Source of the DNA: Actinoplanes sichuanensis | Lineage (GTDB): Bacteria; Actinomycetota; Actinomycetes; Mycobacteriales; Micromonosporaceae | Assembly: GCF_033097365.1 (NCBI RefSeq) | Contig: NZ_AP028461.1 | Coordinates: 2,914,001 to 2,978,000 of the forward strand | Direction of reading: 5' to 3' | DNA: 64,000 bases | Shown: positions 17,602 through 26,162 of the stretch, piece after piece | How the letters are laid out: each line of letters begins with the position of its first letter | How positions within the stretch are numbered: position 1 is the first letter of the stretch | Notes under the pieces: generated by a model | What the model saw: the letters and a program-made list of their open reading frames with translations, nothing else | What the model was told of the DNA's origin: nothing | Databases searched by the model: none | Position numbers and translations under genes: made by a program

Positions 17602-18660
17602 TTGAAACGATCACCTTTGCTCGCCGTGCTGCTGCCGGTCGCCGCCGTCGCCTGCGGCATCTCCAGTCCGGCCGCGGCCGGGGGTGCGCACCACGCCGCG
17701 CCGATACCGGGCGAGTGCACCGGGACGGCGCCGGTCGTCTGCCAGTTCGATGTCGAGCCCGGCAACTACGACGTCTCGGTGCTGTTCGGTGACGCCGCCG
17801 AGGCCGGCGCCTCGGCGGTGCTGGCCGAGGCCCGCCGGATGGTCCTCGGTGAGGTCACCACCGAGGCCGGCCGGTTCGCCCGGCGCTCGTTCAGCGTCAA
17901 CGTGCGCGAGCCGGAGGGTCAGCCGACCCGCACCGAATACGGCACACCGGGCCTGACGCTCACCTTCACCGGCTCGAACCCCAAGATCAAGGATATTGCG
18001 GTACGACCGGCGAGCCCCCGCAGCACGCAGCTGTTCCTAGCCGGCGACTCGACGGTCTGCGACCAGGACTGGGCGCCGTACGCCGGCTGGGGCCAGGCCG
18101 TCCCGCAGCACCTGCGCCGCCAGGTGACCGTGGTCAACTACGCCGACTCCGGCGAGAGCAGCACGTCCTTCCTGGCCAACAGCAAGCTGTGGGCCACCAT
18201 GCTGCCCCTGGTGCGCCGTGGTGACGTGGTGCTGCTGCAGTTCGGCCACAACGACAAGACCACGACCGCCGAGGCCTTCCGGGCGAACCTGGCCCGCATG
18301 GTCACCGAGGTCCGTGCGGCCGGCGCCCGGCCCGTGCTGGTCAGCCCGCCGGTGCGGCGCCGCTTCGACAGCACCGGCCACCTCAACGGCGTGGCGTGGC
18401 ACATCAACAGCCTGGGCGTGGACCTGCCGGCGGAGATGGCGGCCGTCGCCGGGGAGCAGGCCGCCCCCTACATCAACCTGACCGCCGACAGCGCCGCCCT
18501 CGTCGAAGGGCTCGGTGTGGAGGCGTCCAAGCGGATCTACCTCTACAACGAGGAGGGGGACAACACCCACTTCTCCGAGTACGGCGCGGATCAGATCGGC
18601 CTGCTGGTGCTCGCCCGCCTCAAGGAGTTGCACCTGCTCCCGCACGCCTTCCGCGACTGA
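17602..18660 (+). CDS. CE12-type rhamnogalacturonan acetylesterase (SGNH hydrolase)
   Basis: 352 aa from TTG 17602, with GGGGAGA upstream. A Sec signal covers about residues 1-28 (ends SPAAAGG). Residues about 32-130 form a beta-rich domain resembling the N-terminal sandwich of two-domain CE12 enzymes. The SGNH domain follows: block I LAGDSTVCDQDW (catalytic Ser), Gly in NYADSGESSTS, block III QFGHNDKT (Asn), and block V DNTHFSEYGA (Asp/His). It removes acetyl groups from GalA of rhamnogalacturonan so that the PL11 lyase can act. It is a secreted enzyme. Confidence 0.9.
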   Translation: MKRSPLLAVLLPVAAVACGISSPAAAGGAHHAAPIPGECTGTAPVVCQFDVEPGNYDVSVLFGDAAEAGASAVLAEARRMVLGEVTTEAGRFARRSFSVNVREPEGQPTRTEYGTPGLTLTFTGSNPKIKDIAVRPASPRSTQLFLAGDSTVCDQDWAPYAGWGQAVPQHLRRQVTVVNYADSGESSTSFLANSKLWATMLPLVRRGDVVLLQFGHNDKTTTAEAFRANLARMVTEVRAAGARPVLVSPPVRRRFDSTGHLNGVAWHINSLGVDLPAEMAAVAGEQAAPYINLTADSAALVEGLGVEASKRIYLYNEEGDNTHFSEYGADQIGLLVLARLKELHLLPHAFRD

Positions 18661-18710
18661 CGTCTTTGTCTCGCTGCAATAGGATTAAAAGCTTTTACCT
18701 CTTGATGGTT

Positions 18711-18751
18711 GAGCGGGGTTGCCGGGAGAACGCGTCCTGGCGGCCCCGCTC
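18711..18751 (+). terminator. Hairpin after acetylesterase gene
   Basis: GAGCGGGG (18711-18718) pairs with CCCCGCTC (18744-18751), extended by GCC/GGC, with a loop of about 15 bases and no clear T run. A 12-bp perfect palindrome TAAAAGCTTTTA sits just before it at 18686-18697. Confidence 0.5.
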
Positions 18752-18799
18752 GTGTCGTGTTACGGCCGGGTGAAAGCTCTCAGCAGGGATCTTCCGTAA

Positions 18800-18829
18800 T
18801 GCAACATGAGATGTATAACGTGTGTTGCA
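18800..18829. promoter_or_regulatory. Inverted repeat TGCAACA...TGTTGCA before amidase gene
   Basis: The seven-base arms TGCAACA (18800-18806) and TGTTGCA (18823-18829) are 16 bases apart, about 65-95 bases before the amidase start. A related GTTGCAAC palindrome occurs at 23178-23185 inside the permease promoter. Shared elements at both ends of this cluster make them candidate operators for its TetR regulator. Confidence 0.4.
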
Positions 18830-18893
18830 GAAAGGTGGAGTCGGCCGGTGCTGTCGATTCGGCCAGGCTCATCGCCATCATCTGGAGGACCCA

Positions 18894-20354
18894 TTGACCG
18901 GCCCGACCTCGGACGACGAACTGTGTTTCACCCCGGCCACCGACCTGGCGCGTCTCATCCGTACCCGTCAGCTCTCTCCGGTCGAGGTGACCGCCGCGGT
19001 CCTGGACCGCATCGAACGGGTCGGGTCGCGGCTCAACTGCTTCGTGACGGTCGTCGCCGAACAGGCCATGGCGGCCGCGAAGGACGCCGAGCGCCGCGTC
19101 GTGCAGACAGCTGCCGCTGAGCTGCCGGCCCTGCACGGGATCCCGGTCACGGTCAAGGACCTGGAGGCCACGGCCGGGGTGCGGACCACCTTCGGCTCGG
19201 TCCGGTACGCCGATCATGTCCCGGCCACCAGCGCGCCGATCTGGCAGCGCATGCACGAGGCGGGTGCCGTGCTGGTGGGCAAGACCACGACGCCCGAGTT
19301 CGGCATGCACGGCATCACGGAGAGCCGCTTGACCGGCGTGACAAACAATCCGTGGGACCTGAGCCGAACCACCGGCGGCAGCAGTGGTGGCGCCGCGGCG
19401 GCCGTGGCCGCCGGGCTCGCACCGCTGGCGACGGGCAGCGACGGTGGCGGGTCCATCCGCGTTCCCGCGTCGTTGTGCGGCGCCGTGGGATTCAAGCCGA
19501 CCATCGGCCGTATCCCGTTCGCCACCCCCGACAGCGGGGCGTACGAGGCGGTGACGGTGACCGGGCCGATCACCCGCACGGTCGCGGACGCCGCCCTGAT
19601 GTTCGAGGTGGTGGCCGGCGAACTGGACCACGACGCGGTGAGCATCCTCGGCCCGGCGCCACGGGCGTCTGCTGCACTGCACGACGCCACGCTGCGCGGA
19701 CTCCGCGTCGCCTACAGCCCGGATCTGGGCTGCGGCCCGGTCGATCCGGAGACCGACCGGGTGGTGCGTGCCGCGGTGGGTGTGATGGCCGCCGAGGGCG
19801 GCGCCGAGGTCGAGGAGGTCACGATTCACCTGCCCGACCCATACGACTACTTCGTCGGATGGTGGGGCCCGCACCTGTTGCTGGAGCTCGCGCTCATGGC
19901 GGAGGACGGCATCACCCTCGACGACTGTCCCGACGCGGTGCGACCGCTGGTGGAGCGGGCCGCCTCGATGAGCGCTGTCGACTTCGTCCGAGTGCAGATG
20001 GTGACCAGATCCCAGATCTACCGGGCGTTCGCGGACGTGTTCGCCCGCTTCGACCTGCTGGTGTGGCCGACGACGCCACTGCCGGCGTTCGAGCACCCGG
20101 GCGCGGCCGGTGGCCCACTGTCGATCGCCGGCCGGCCCGTGCGCGAGCCGGCCATGGAGAACCAGCGGCTCACCGAAGCGATCTCCCACGCCGGATGCCC
20201 GGCGATCACGGTGCCGGCCGGGTTCACCCACGACGGTCTGCCCGTGGGCCTGCAGATCGCGGCCCGGCGCGGCGCCGACATCGCCGTCCTGCGCGCGGCT
20301 GCCGCGTTCGAGGCCATCGCCCCGTGGGCGCACCGGCGCCCACCGCTGCGCTGA
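18894..20354 (+). CDS. Amidase signature family enzyme
   Basis: 486 aa from TTG 18894, preceded by TGGAGGA at good spacing; a GTG at 18822 is in frame but would add residues unlike the family. The amidase triad is visible: Lys in VTVKDLEAT, the cis-Ser in TGGSSGGAAAAVAAG, and the nucleophile Ser in GSDGGGSIRVPAS, followed by GFKPTIGRIP. It hydrolyses a carboxamide to an acid and an amine or ammonia in the cytoplasm. The following CoA ligase could activate the released acid. GatA is unlikely because there is no GatB/C nearby. Substrate is unknown. Confidence 0.88.
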   Translation: MTGPTSDDELCFTPATDLARLIRTRQLSPVEVTAAVLDRIERVGSRLNCFVTVVAEQAMAAAKDAERRVVQTAAAELPALHGIPVTVKDLEATAGVRTTFGSVRYADHVPATSAPIWQRMHEAGAVLVGKTTTPEFGMHGITESRLTGVTNNPWDLSRTTGGSSGGAAAAVAAGLAPLATGSDGGGSIRVPASLCGAVGFKPTIGRIPFATPDSGAYEAVTVTGPITRTVADAALMFEVVAGELDHDAVSILGPAPRASAALHDATLRGLRVAYSPDLGCGPVDPETDRVVRAAVGVMAAEGGAEVEEVTIHLPDPYDYFVGWWGPHLLLELALMAEDGITLDDCPDAVRPLVERAASMSAVDFVRVQMVTRSQIYRAFADVFARFDLLVWPTTPLPAFEHPGAAGGPLSIAGRPVREPAMENQRLTEAISHAGCPAITVPAGFTHDGLPVGLQIAARRGADIAVLRAAAAFEAIAPWAHRRPPLR

Positions 20355-20390
20355 TCATCCCGCCCGATCCCCGTACGCAAGGAAACGCTC

Positions 20391-21980
20391 TTGTCTCTCA
20401 CCGTCACCCTGCCGCCGGCCTGGAGCGCCGTGCCCCGCAGCACCCTGACCGATTTCGCCGACCGGGTCTTCACCGCGGGCGGGGACACCCCGGCTCTGCT
20501 CTTCGACGACGGTGCCACCTTCACCTTCAATCAGTTGCGTGACGGTGTGGAACGGCTCGCGGGAGCGCTGCGGAGCCGGATCGGCGCCGGTGACCGGGTG
20601 CTGCTCGCGATCGGCAACCGGGCGGAGTACCTGATCGCCTACTTCGCCGTCATCGCCAACCGCGCGGTGGTCGTGAACGCCGGCCCCGACCTCGGGCCGG
20701 CGGACGCGGAACATCTGGTCGGCCAGTCGAGCTGCCGGATGGCTCTCGCCGAAGGCCGGGCCGTGGACGTGCTGCGCGGCCTCGGCCCGGGTTCGCCGCT
20801 ACGGGAGGTGGTGGCCCTCGACCGGCCGGAGCCGGACGGTTTCGCGAACTGGGTGGGCGGCACCGAGCCGATGCCCCTGTCCGAGGCCGCCGGTCAACAG
20901 GCCGACCTCGTCGACATCGGTTTCACCTCCGGCACCACCGGAATGCCGAAGGCACTCGGCGGCACTCATCTCGAGCCGCTGCGCTACGCCGACGTGCAGT
21001 TGCGGGTCTCCGGGCTGACCGCTGACGACCGGCCGTTCGTGCCCCTGCAGTTCTACTACGGTGACGGCCTCTACCTGGCGCTGGCCGCCTGGCAACTGGG
21101 TGCGTCGATCGCAGTGATGCGCCGCTTCAGCGTCTCCCGGTTCTGGACCGCCGCGCGAGCGGTGGGGGCGACCCGGCTCTACACCATCGGGTCGATCCCC
21201 AACCTGCTGCTGACCGCGGCGCCGTCGCCGGCTGAGCGCGCGCACACGATCCGAAGTGCCAGCGCGGTCGGCGTTCCTGCCGCCCAGCACCGGGAGCTGC
21301 AGGAGCGGTTCGGTTTCCCCTGGCTGGAGGTGTACGGCTCGTCGGAGTCCGGGCCGGCCCTGTGCATGCCACCCGACCTCGCCGAGCGCTATGTCGGGAC
21401 CGGCGCGATCGGTGTGCCGCTGCCCGACGTGCGGGCCCGGATCGTCGCTGCCGACGGCACGGTCGTGGACGGGCCCGGCGAGGGCGAACTGGAGCTTGCC
21501 GGGAACGTGCTGTTCACCGGCTACCTCGGCGACCAAGCCGCGACCGACGAGATGCTGCACGACGGCTGGCTGCGTATGGGTGACCTGGTCCGGCGCGACG
21601 AGGACGGCATGTACTACTTCCTCGGGCGGGCCAAGGAGGTGATCCGCCGCGGCGGGCAGAACGTGGCACCCGCCGAGGTGGAGGCGGTGTTGCGGCGACA
21701 TCCCGTGGTCGTCGACGCCGCCGTGGTACCGGTCCCGGACCAGCTGTGGGGCGAGGAGATCCTCGCCTATGTCCAGGTCAAGTCCATCACTGGGCAGACC
21801 CCGGCAGACCTCGCCGAGTTCTGCGCACACCACCTCGCCGCGTTCAAGGTGCCCCGCTATGTCCGGCTGCGCGACACAGCCTTCCCGCGCACGCCCAGCC
21901 ACCGCATCGTCAAGCGCGACCTGGCGCCCGGCGGACGTCACCGCAGCGTGGGCGCATGGGACCGGCAGGCCACCCGGTGA
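20391..21980 (+). CDS. Class I adenylate-forming acyl-CoA ligase
   Basis: 529 aa, TTG start with AAGGAAA before it. ANL-superfamily motifs: A3 TSGTTGMPKALGGTH, A5 EVYGSSESGP, A7 GWLRMGDLV, A8 FLGRAKEVIRRGGQNVAPAEVE, and the A10 Lys in TPSHRIVKRDL. It activates a carboxylate with ATP and transfers it to CoA. There is no carrier domain. It sits 36 bases after the amidase and overlaps the hotdog gene by GTGA, suggesting one transcript. The acid could be aromatic or branched; this cannot be read from sequence. Confidence 0.88.
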   Translation: MSLTVTLPPAWSAVPRSTLTDFADRVFTAGGDTPALLFDDGATFTFNQLRDGVERLAGALRSRIGAGDRVLLAIGNRAEYLIAYFAVIANRAVVVNAGPDLGPADAEHLVGQSSCRMALAEGRAVDVLRGLGPGSPLREVVALDRPEPDGFANWVGGTEPMPLSEAAGQQADLVDIGFTSGTTGMPKALGGTHLEPLRYADVQLRVSGLTADDRPFVPLQFYYGDGLYLALAAWQLGASIAVMRRFSVSRFWTAARAVGATRLYTIGSIPNLLLTAAPSPAERAHTIRSASAVGVPAAQHRELQERFGFPWLEVYGSSESGPALCMPPDLAERYVGTGAIGVPLPDVRARIVAADGTVVDGPGEGELELAGNVLFTGYLGDQAATDEMLHDGWLRMGDLVRRDEDGMYYFLGRAKEVIRRGGQNVAPAEVEAVLRRHPVVVDAAVVPVPDQLWGEEILAYVQVKSITGQTPADLAEFCAHHLAAFKVPRYVRLRDTAFPRTPSHRIVKRDLAPGGRHRSVGAWDRQATR

Positions 21981-22414
21981 CGCGGCTCATGGTGCCCTTC
22001 GACGAGCTCCCCGGGACCGTCGGCACCCGGCTCGTCAGCCCGTGGACGTCGGTGGAGGTCGCCGACACCGTCGTCTTCGAGACCGTCACCCGTGTGCCGG
22101 TGGCGACCGAGGCTGGCTACGACCATGACGTCGTCGCCGGATTCCAGCTGCTCAGCATGCTCGACCATCTGGTCAGCCCGATGATCACGGTGACCGGCGG
22201 GCCGTCCGCCTGGAACTACGGTCTCGACCGGGTCCGCTTCATCCAGCCGGTACACGCCGGCGAGCGGTTCCGCGCCACCGTCCGGATCGTCGAGGTACTC
22301 CCGAGACCCACCGGGCACCTACTGCGGGCCGACGTCGAGGTCGAGGTCGACGGCAGGCCGGGTCCCGCGTTCGTGGCCCAGTTGCTCCTGCTCTGGCCGC
22401 GAGACGACGGATGA
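21977..22414 (+). CDS. MaoC/hotdog-fold protein
   Basis: 145 aa, GTG start overlapping the ligase stop. DHDVVAGFQLLSMLDHLVSPM followed by NYGLDRVRFIQPVHAGERFRATVRI is the usual helix plus strand pattern of MaoC-like hotdog dehydratases and thioesterases. It probably acts on the acyl-CoA made by the preceding enzyme. The catalytic Asp/His pair of true hydratases is not secure: the expected G-D-x-N-P-x-H is absent, so thioesterase or binding roles remain possible. Confidence 0.7.
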   Translation: MTRLMVPFDELPGTVGTRLVSPWTSVEVADTVVFETVTRVPVATEAGYDHDVVAGFQLLSMLDHLVSPMITVTGGPSAWNYGLDRVRFIQPVHAGERFRATVRIVEVLPRPTGHLLRADVEVEVDGRPGPAFVAQLLLLWPRDDG

Positions 22415-22482
22415 CGGCCGTTGATCATCACTGGGTACGATGTGCCCCGACCCGGCCGGCCGTTCGAAGGGGGGTACGGCTG

Positions 22483-23076
22483 ATGCCACGCTTCGTCGAC
22501 AGCGAGACTCGTCGCCGGGAGATCCTCCAGGCCGGCCTGGAGATCCTCGGGGAGAACGGGCTGCCCGGCGTGACCTTCCGTTCGGTCGCCGCACGGATGG
22601 GCGGATCGTCGACGTTGGTCACCCACTACTACGGCACCCGCCGCGCGCTCATCGTCGACCTGACCGCGTACTCCATCGAGCTGGGCCGTCAGCAGCTCGC
22701 CAAGCTGGAGAACGCCGCGGAAGGCCCGGCAGAACGTCTGCGGACGCTGCTGCTGTGGCTCGTCCCGCTCGACGAGGCGGGCCTGCGGGAGGAGCGCGCC
22801 AGGGTCAGCATGATGGCGGCCGGGCCCACCGAGCCCGAGATCGAGGAGTTCCTGGACGGCTGGGAGACCGAGGTCAGGGACCTGCTCGGACGGCACCTGG
22901 CCGACATGGTCGCCCCCGGGGAGGTCGCCGGGCTGGTCGACTTCCTGCGTGCGGTGACCAACGGTGTGGTCCTGAGCGCGGTCGAGCATCCCCAGACGTG
23001 GACCCGGAAGCGGCAGGAGTCCGTTGTCGCGACGGCCCTGTCCGTGGTGCTGGCCCGGACCACGCCGCCGCGCTGA
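22483..23076 (+). CDS. TetR-family transcriptional regulator
   Basis: 197 aa from ATG 22483, chosen for the AAGGGGGG upstream; ATG 22411, which overlaps the hotdog gene, would add 24 unlikely residues. The N-terminal HTH reads SETRRREILQAGLEILGENG and VTFRSVAARMGGSSTLVTHYYGTRRALI. The C-terminal ligand domain is helical and diverges from families I can name. It is co-directional with the amidase/ligase genes and upstream of the permease, and probably regulates both (see the TTGCAAC repeats at 18800-18829 and 23178-23185). Confidence 0.88.
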   Translation: MPRFVDSETRRREILQAGLEILGENGLPGVTFRSVAARMGGSSTLVTHYYGTRRALIVDLTAYSIELGRQQLAKLENAAEGPAERLRTLLLWLVPLDEAGLREERARVSMMAAGPTEPEIEEFLDGWETEVRDLLGRHLADMVAPGEVAGLVDFLRAVTNGVVLSAVEHPQTWTRKRQESVVATALSVVLARTTPPR

Positions 23077-23166
23077 CGGCAACCGGCCTTCGCGGAGCGC
23101 CTCCCGGGCTTTCCGCCATATGAGCATGCCGCGATCCGGTTCCCTTTAAATTGCTGAAGGGAACTG

Positions 23167-23196
23167 TTGACACGGCAGTTGCAACAAGCGTTTTAT
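23167..23196 (+). promoter_or_regulatory. Promoter of APC permease gene
   Basis: TTGACA at 23167-23172 and TTTTAT at 23191-23196 are 18 bases apart. The spacer contains the palindrome GTTGCAAC (23178-23185), placing a repressor site between -35 and -10. Confidence 0.55.
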
Positions 23197-23252
23197 TACG
23201 CCGTTCCGAGAAACTCTCCATTTTCTGCCTCTCCCCTCAGCCGGAGGCTCTC

Positions 23253-24698
23253 GTGTCTGAAACCAACAATTCCTCTCGTGCCGGCCGCCTGGGTGCGCCC
23301 GGTGTCGTCTTCATCGTCGTGGCCGCTGCGGCACCGTTGTCGATCATGGCCGGCACCGCACCGTTCGCCCTGTCCATCGGCGGTCTGGCGGCGCCCGCCG
23401 CCTATCTGGTGGCGGGCGCGGTGCTCACCCTGTTCGCCGTCGGATTCACCCGGATGACCCGGGTGGTGCACGGTGGCGGCGCCTTCTACTCGTACGTCAC
23501 CCTGGGTTTGGGCCGTCGCGCCGGAGCGGCGACCGGCGTTCTCGCGCTGATCTCCTACAATGCGATTCAATTCGGTTCCTACGGCCTGCTCGGAATGCAA
23601 TTCGAGGCGGCTGTCGCCCGGTTCACCGGTCTCGATCTGCCGTGGTGGGTGTGGTCCCTGCTGGCCGTCGCGGCGATCTGGGCACTCGGACGGCGAGGTG
23701 CCGAGGTTAGCGCATGCCTGCTGGGCGTGCTGCTCGTCGTGGAGAGCCTGCTTCTCGCTGCTCTCGTCGTCGCCGTCGTCGCACAGGGCGGCCACTCCGG
23801 TCTGAGCCTCGCCGGTCTCACCCCGCAGGCGTGGGGACATCCCGGCATCCTGGCGGCACTCGGCATCGCCTTCGTCTGCTTCATGGGTTTCGAGTCCACG
23901 GCCATCTATCGCACCGAAGCCCGCCACGGCGACCGGACCATCACCCGGGCGACATACGCCGCCGTCGCCTTCCTGGCGGTCTTCTACGCCCTCGTGCTCT
24001 GGGCGCTCGTGCAGGCCATCGGCGACGCGGACGCTGTGGCAGTGGCCGGTGCGGACCCGACCGCGGTGCTGATGACGGTCATCGAGGACTACCTCGGGGC
24101 GGCCGCCGGAACGATCACCTACATCTTCCTCGTGACCAGCATCTTCGCCTCGCAGGTCGCATTCCACAACGCGATCAACCGGTACGCCCGGGCTCTCGCC
24201 GAGGACGGTCTCCTGCCCGCCGGCCTCCAGCGGGTCCATCCCCGGTTCGGCTCGCCGACCCGGGCCGGAGCGGTGCAGTCGATCGCCGCCGCCACGGTCA
24301 TCGTCGCCGCCGCGATCCTCGGCGCCGACCCGTTCCTGCAGATGACCATCTGGGTCAGCACCCCCGGCACCATCGGCGTCCTGGCCATGCAATGCCTCGC
24401 CTCGGCGGCGGTGGCGGCGTTCTTCCTGCGCCGAACCGCCGGCCGGGCCACGGCCGTGATCGCTGCCGTCTCCACCGTTGCGCTCGTCGTCCTCCTCGCT
24501 CTCGTCATCGTCAACATCGACCTGATCACCGGCGCCGGCGCCGTCACGAACAACGTCCTGTTGACCGTGCCCGCCGTGGCCTTCGTCACGGGCCTGGTCG
24601 CTGCGGGGCTTCTGCGGCACCGTCGCCCCGCCATCTATGCCCGCATCGGTGGCGAGGACGCCCAGCGTGTCCTCGCCGAGAACCCGCAGGGCTCATGA
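23253..24698 (+). CDS. APC-superfamily permease
   Basis: 481 aa from GTG 23253 with GGAGG about 7 bases upstream. The protein is largely hydrophobic with about 12 predicted membrane helices. TM1 carries GAPGVVFIVVAAAAPLSIMAG, typical of the APC amino acid/polyamine transporter family, and a conserved loop reads FVCFMGFESTAIYRTEAR. It probably imports an amine-, amide- or amino acid-like compound processed by the amidase/CoA ligase set. Substrate is inferred only from neighbours. Confidence 0.88.
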   Translation: MSETNNSSRAGRLGAPGVVFIVVAAAAPLSIMAGTAPFALSIGGLAAPAAYLVAGAVLTLFAVGFTRMTRVVHGGGAFYSYVTLGLGRRAGAATGVLALISYNAIQFGSYGLLGMQFEAAVARFTGLDLPWWVWSLLAVAAIWALGRRGAEVSACLLGVLLVVESLLLAALVVAVVAQGGHSGLSLAGLTPQAWGHPGILAALGIAFVCFMGFESTAIYRTEARHGDRTITRATYAAVAFLAVFYALVLWALVQAIGDADAVAVAGADPTAVLMTVIEDYLGAAAGTITYIFLVTSIFASQVAFHNAINRYARALAEDGLLPAGLQRVHPRFGSPTRAGAVQSIAAATVIVAAAILGADPFLQMTIWVSTPGTIGVLAMQCLASAAVAAFFLRRTAGRATAVIAAVSTVALVVLLALVIVNIDLITGAGAVTNNVLLTVPAVAFVTGLVAAGLLRHRRPAIYARIGGEDAQRVLAENPQGS

Positions 24699-24912
24699 TC
24701 GCCCGCTCGGCGGCCGGGACGGTGACCACCGCCCGGCCACCGGGCTCCCCTGCCCGCCGTTCAGCCGTGGGACCCGCGCAGGAACTGCTGCCAGGCGACC
24801 TCGCAGGCCAGCGGCAGGGTACACCCGGCGAGGCGGTTGGTGGACCGCTTTCCGCCTCGCCGCGCGGCCACGACAGCGGCGTGCCTGCCGTCTGCTGCTC
24901 ACCGGGGAAGCT

Positions 24913-26094
24913 TCAGCAGCGGTTGATGTCCGACAGGCCGTCGACAGTGACATCCGTGATGGCGAGCCCGTCGACGCACGGGCTCTGGGTGATCTGGTTG
25001 TTCACGACCGTCAGATGCTGCAGCGTGATGTCGGAGGTGGCGGGGAATTCGGTGCGGGACGCGAGCCGGACCTCCCCGCCGCCGGTGATGGTGCCGCTCA
25101 CGCCGGCGATCGTCACGTTGTAGCAGTTCTCGATCAGGATGGCGTTGTTGCCGGTGTCGGCGATGTCGATCCGGTCGATGGTGGCGCCGCCGCTCTCGGA
25201 GACGCAGAAGACGCCCCGGCCGCCGCCGCGGGCCTTGACCAGTCCGACCTTGATGTTGTTCGGGTAGGCGCCGCTGATCCGGCCGTTGCGGTTGGCCATG
25301 CGGAACGCGGCATATCCGGTTCCGGTGCCGGCGTTGACGGCGTCGACCGTTCCGACGGTCGCGTTGACCGTCGTGCCCAGCAGCAGGCCGGACTCGCCGA
25401 CGTCGCGGGCCGTCACGGTGCCGATGGTTATGCCGTCCACCCCGGCGGTCTCGACGGCGTGTGAGCTCGCCCCGGATACGTACACATTGTCGATGGTGAT
25501 GTTCTTGCTGTAGGAGCCGGTGCTGCCGTTGTCGATGCGCACGCCGAGGCCGCTGTCGAGCCGCATGTCGATCTGGCCGAGCTTCACGTTGTAGACGTCG
25601 CGCATGAAGATGCCGTACAACGGCACGCCTGTGACGTTGAGGTGCTGGACCTCGATGTCGTTCACGCCGCGGGCGAAGATCGGCGCCATGTCCGTCGCGC
25701 TCGCGCCGGCCACGTTGATCGTGCCGCACACGTCGATGACGGTGTAGCTACTCAGCTTGATACGTTCCGCGGCGGACACGGTTCCGGAGCCGCGGACCAC
25801 CACCCGCTGTTTGGCGGTACGGCCCGCCGTCAGACTGTCGATGCCGGCCTGGACGGCCTGCCTCATGTTCGTGCCGGTGTAGGCCGTCGTGCCGCCCCGG
25901 CGGGCGGTCCACGTGCCACCGGATTCGACCACCTCGGCGTCGAACGTGCCGCTGCCGCAAGCGGCTGCCAAGGTTTGCTCATCCGCCAGCGCGCTGACCG
26001 GAGCGGCGACGTGCGGCAGCAGTCCAAGTCCCGCACCCACCAGAGCTAATCCGGTTATTGCGGTGAATGTGCCGACCAAGATACGACGTCTCAT
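24913..26094 (-). CDS. Secreted right-handed beta-helix protein (paralog A)
   Basis: 393 aa from ATG 26094, with AAGGAG 8 bases upstream; an in-frame GTG at 26103 overlaps the ribosome site. The N-terminus (RRRILVGTFTAITGLALVGAGLG) is a signal peptide or membrane anchor. The mature part is a parallel beta-helix: short repeats with periodic I/V (VKLGQIDMRL, ITIDNVYVSG, ITIGTVTARD) and Cys residues in VFCVSES, ENCYN and PCVDG. The fold is common in pectin lyases and hydrolases, but I see no catalytic signature. It follows the PL11 gene by 68 bases and is probably in its transcript. Its close paralog is at 41309-42640. Confidence 0.8.
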   Translation of the reverse strand: MRRRILVGTFTAITGLALVGAGLGLLPHVAAPVSALADEQTLAAACGSGTFDAEVVESGGTWTARRGGTTAYTGTNMRQAVQAGIDSLTAGRTAKQRVVVRGSGTVSAAERIKLSSYTVIDVCGTINVAGASATDMAPIFARGVNDIEVQHLNVTGVPLYGIFMRDVYNVKLGQIDMRLDSGLGVRIDNGSTGSYSKNITIDNVYVSGASSHAVETAGVDGITIGTVTARDVGESGLLLGTTVNATVGTVDAVNAGTGTGYAAFRMANRNGRISGAYPNNIKVGLVKARGGGRGVFCVSESGGATIDRIDIADTGNNAILIENCYNVTIAGVSGTITGGGEVRLASRTEFPATSDITLQHLTVVNNQITQSPCVDGLAITDVTVDGLSDINRC

Positions 26095-26162
26095 CGATTG
26101 CACTCCTTGAAGTCATGCCAGTAACGGTCACTGCGCGGACACAGTGGGCCTCCGCATATGTC

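Noticed and set aside
23196..24620. 474-codon minus-strand ORF across the permease gene
   Set aside because: A shadow of the high-GC third codon position. Its translation is Gly/Asp/Arg repetitive with no fold, while the plus frame encodes a clear APC permease.
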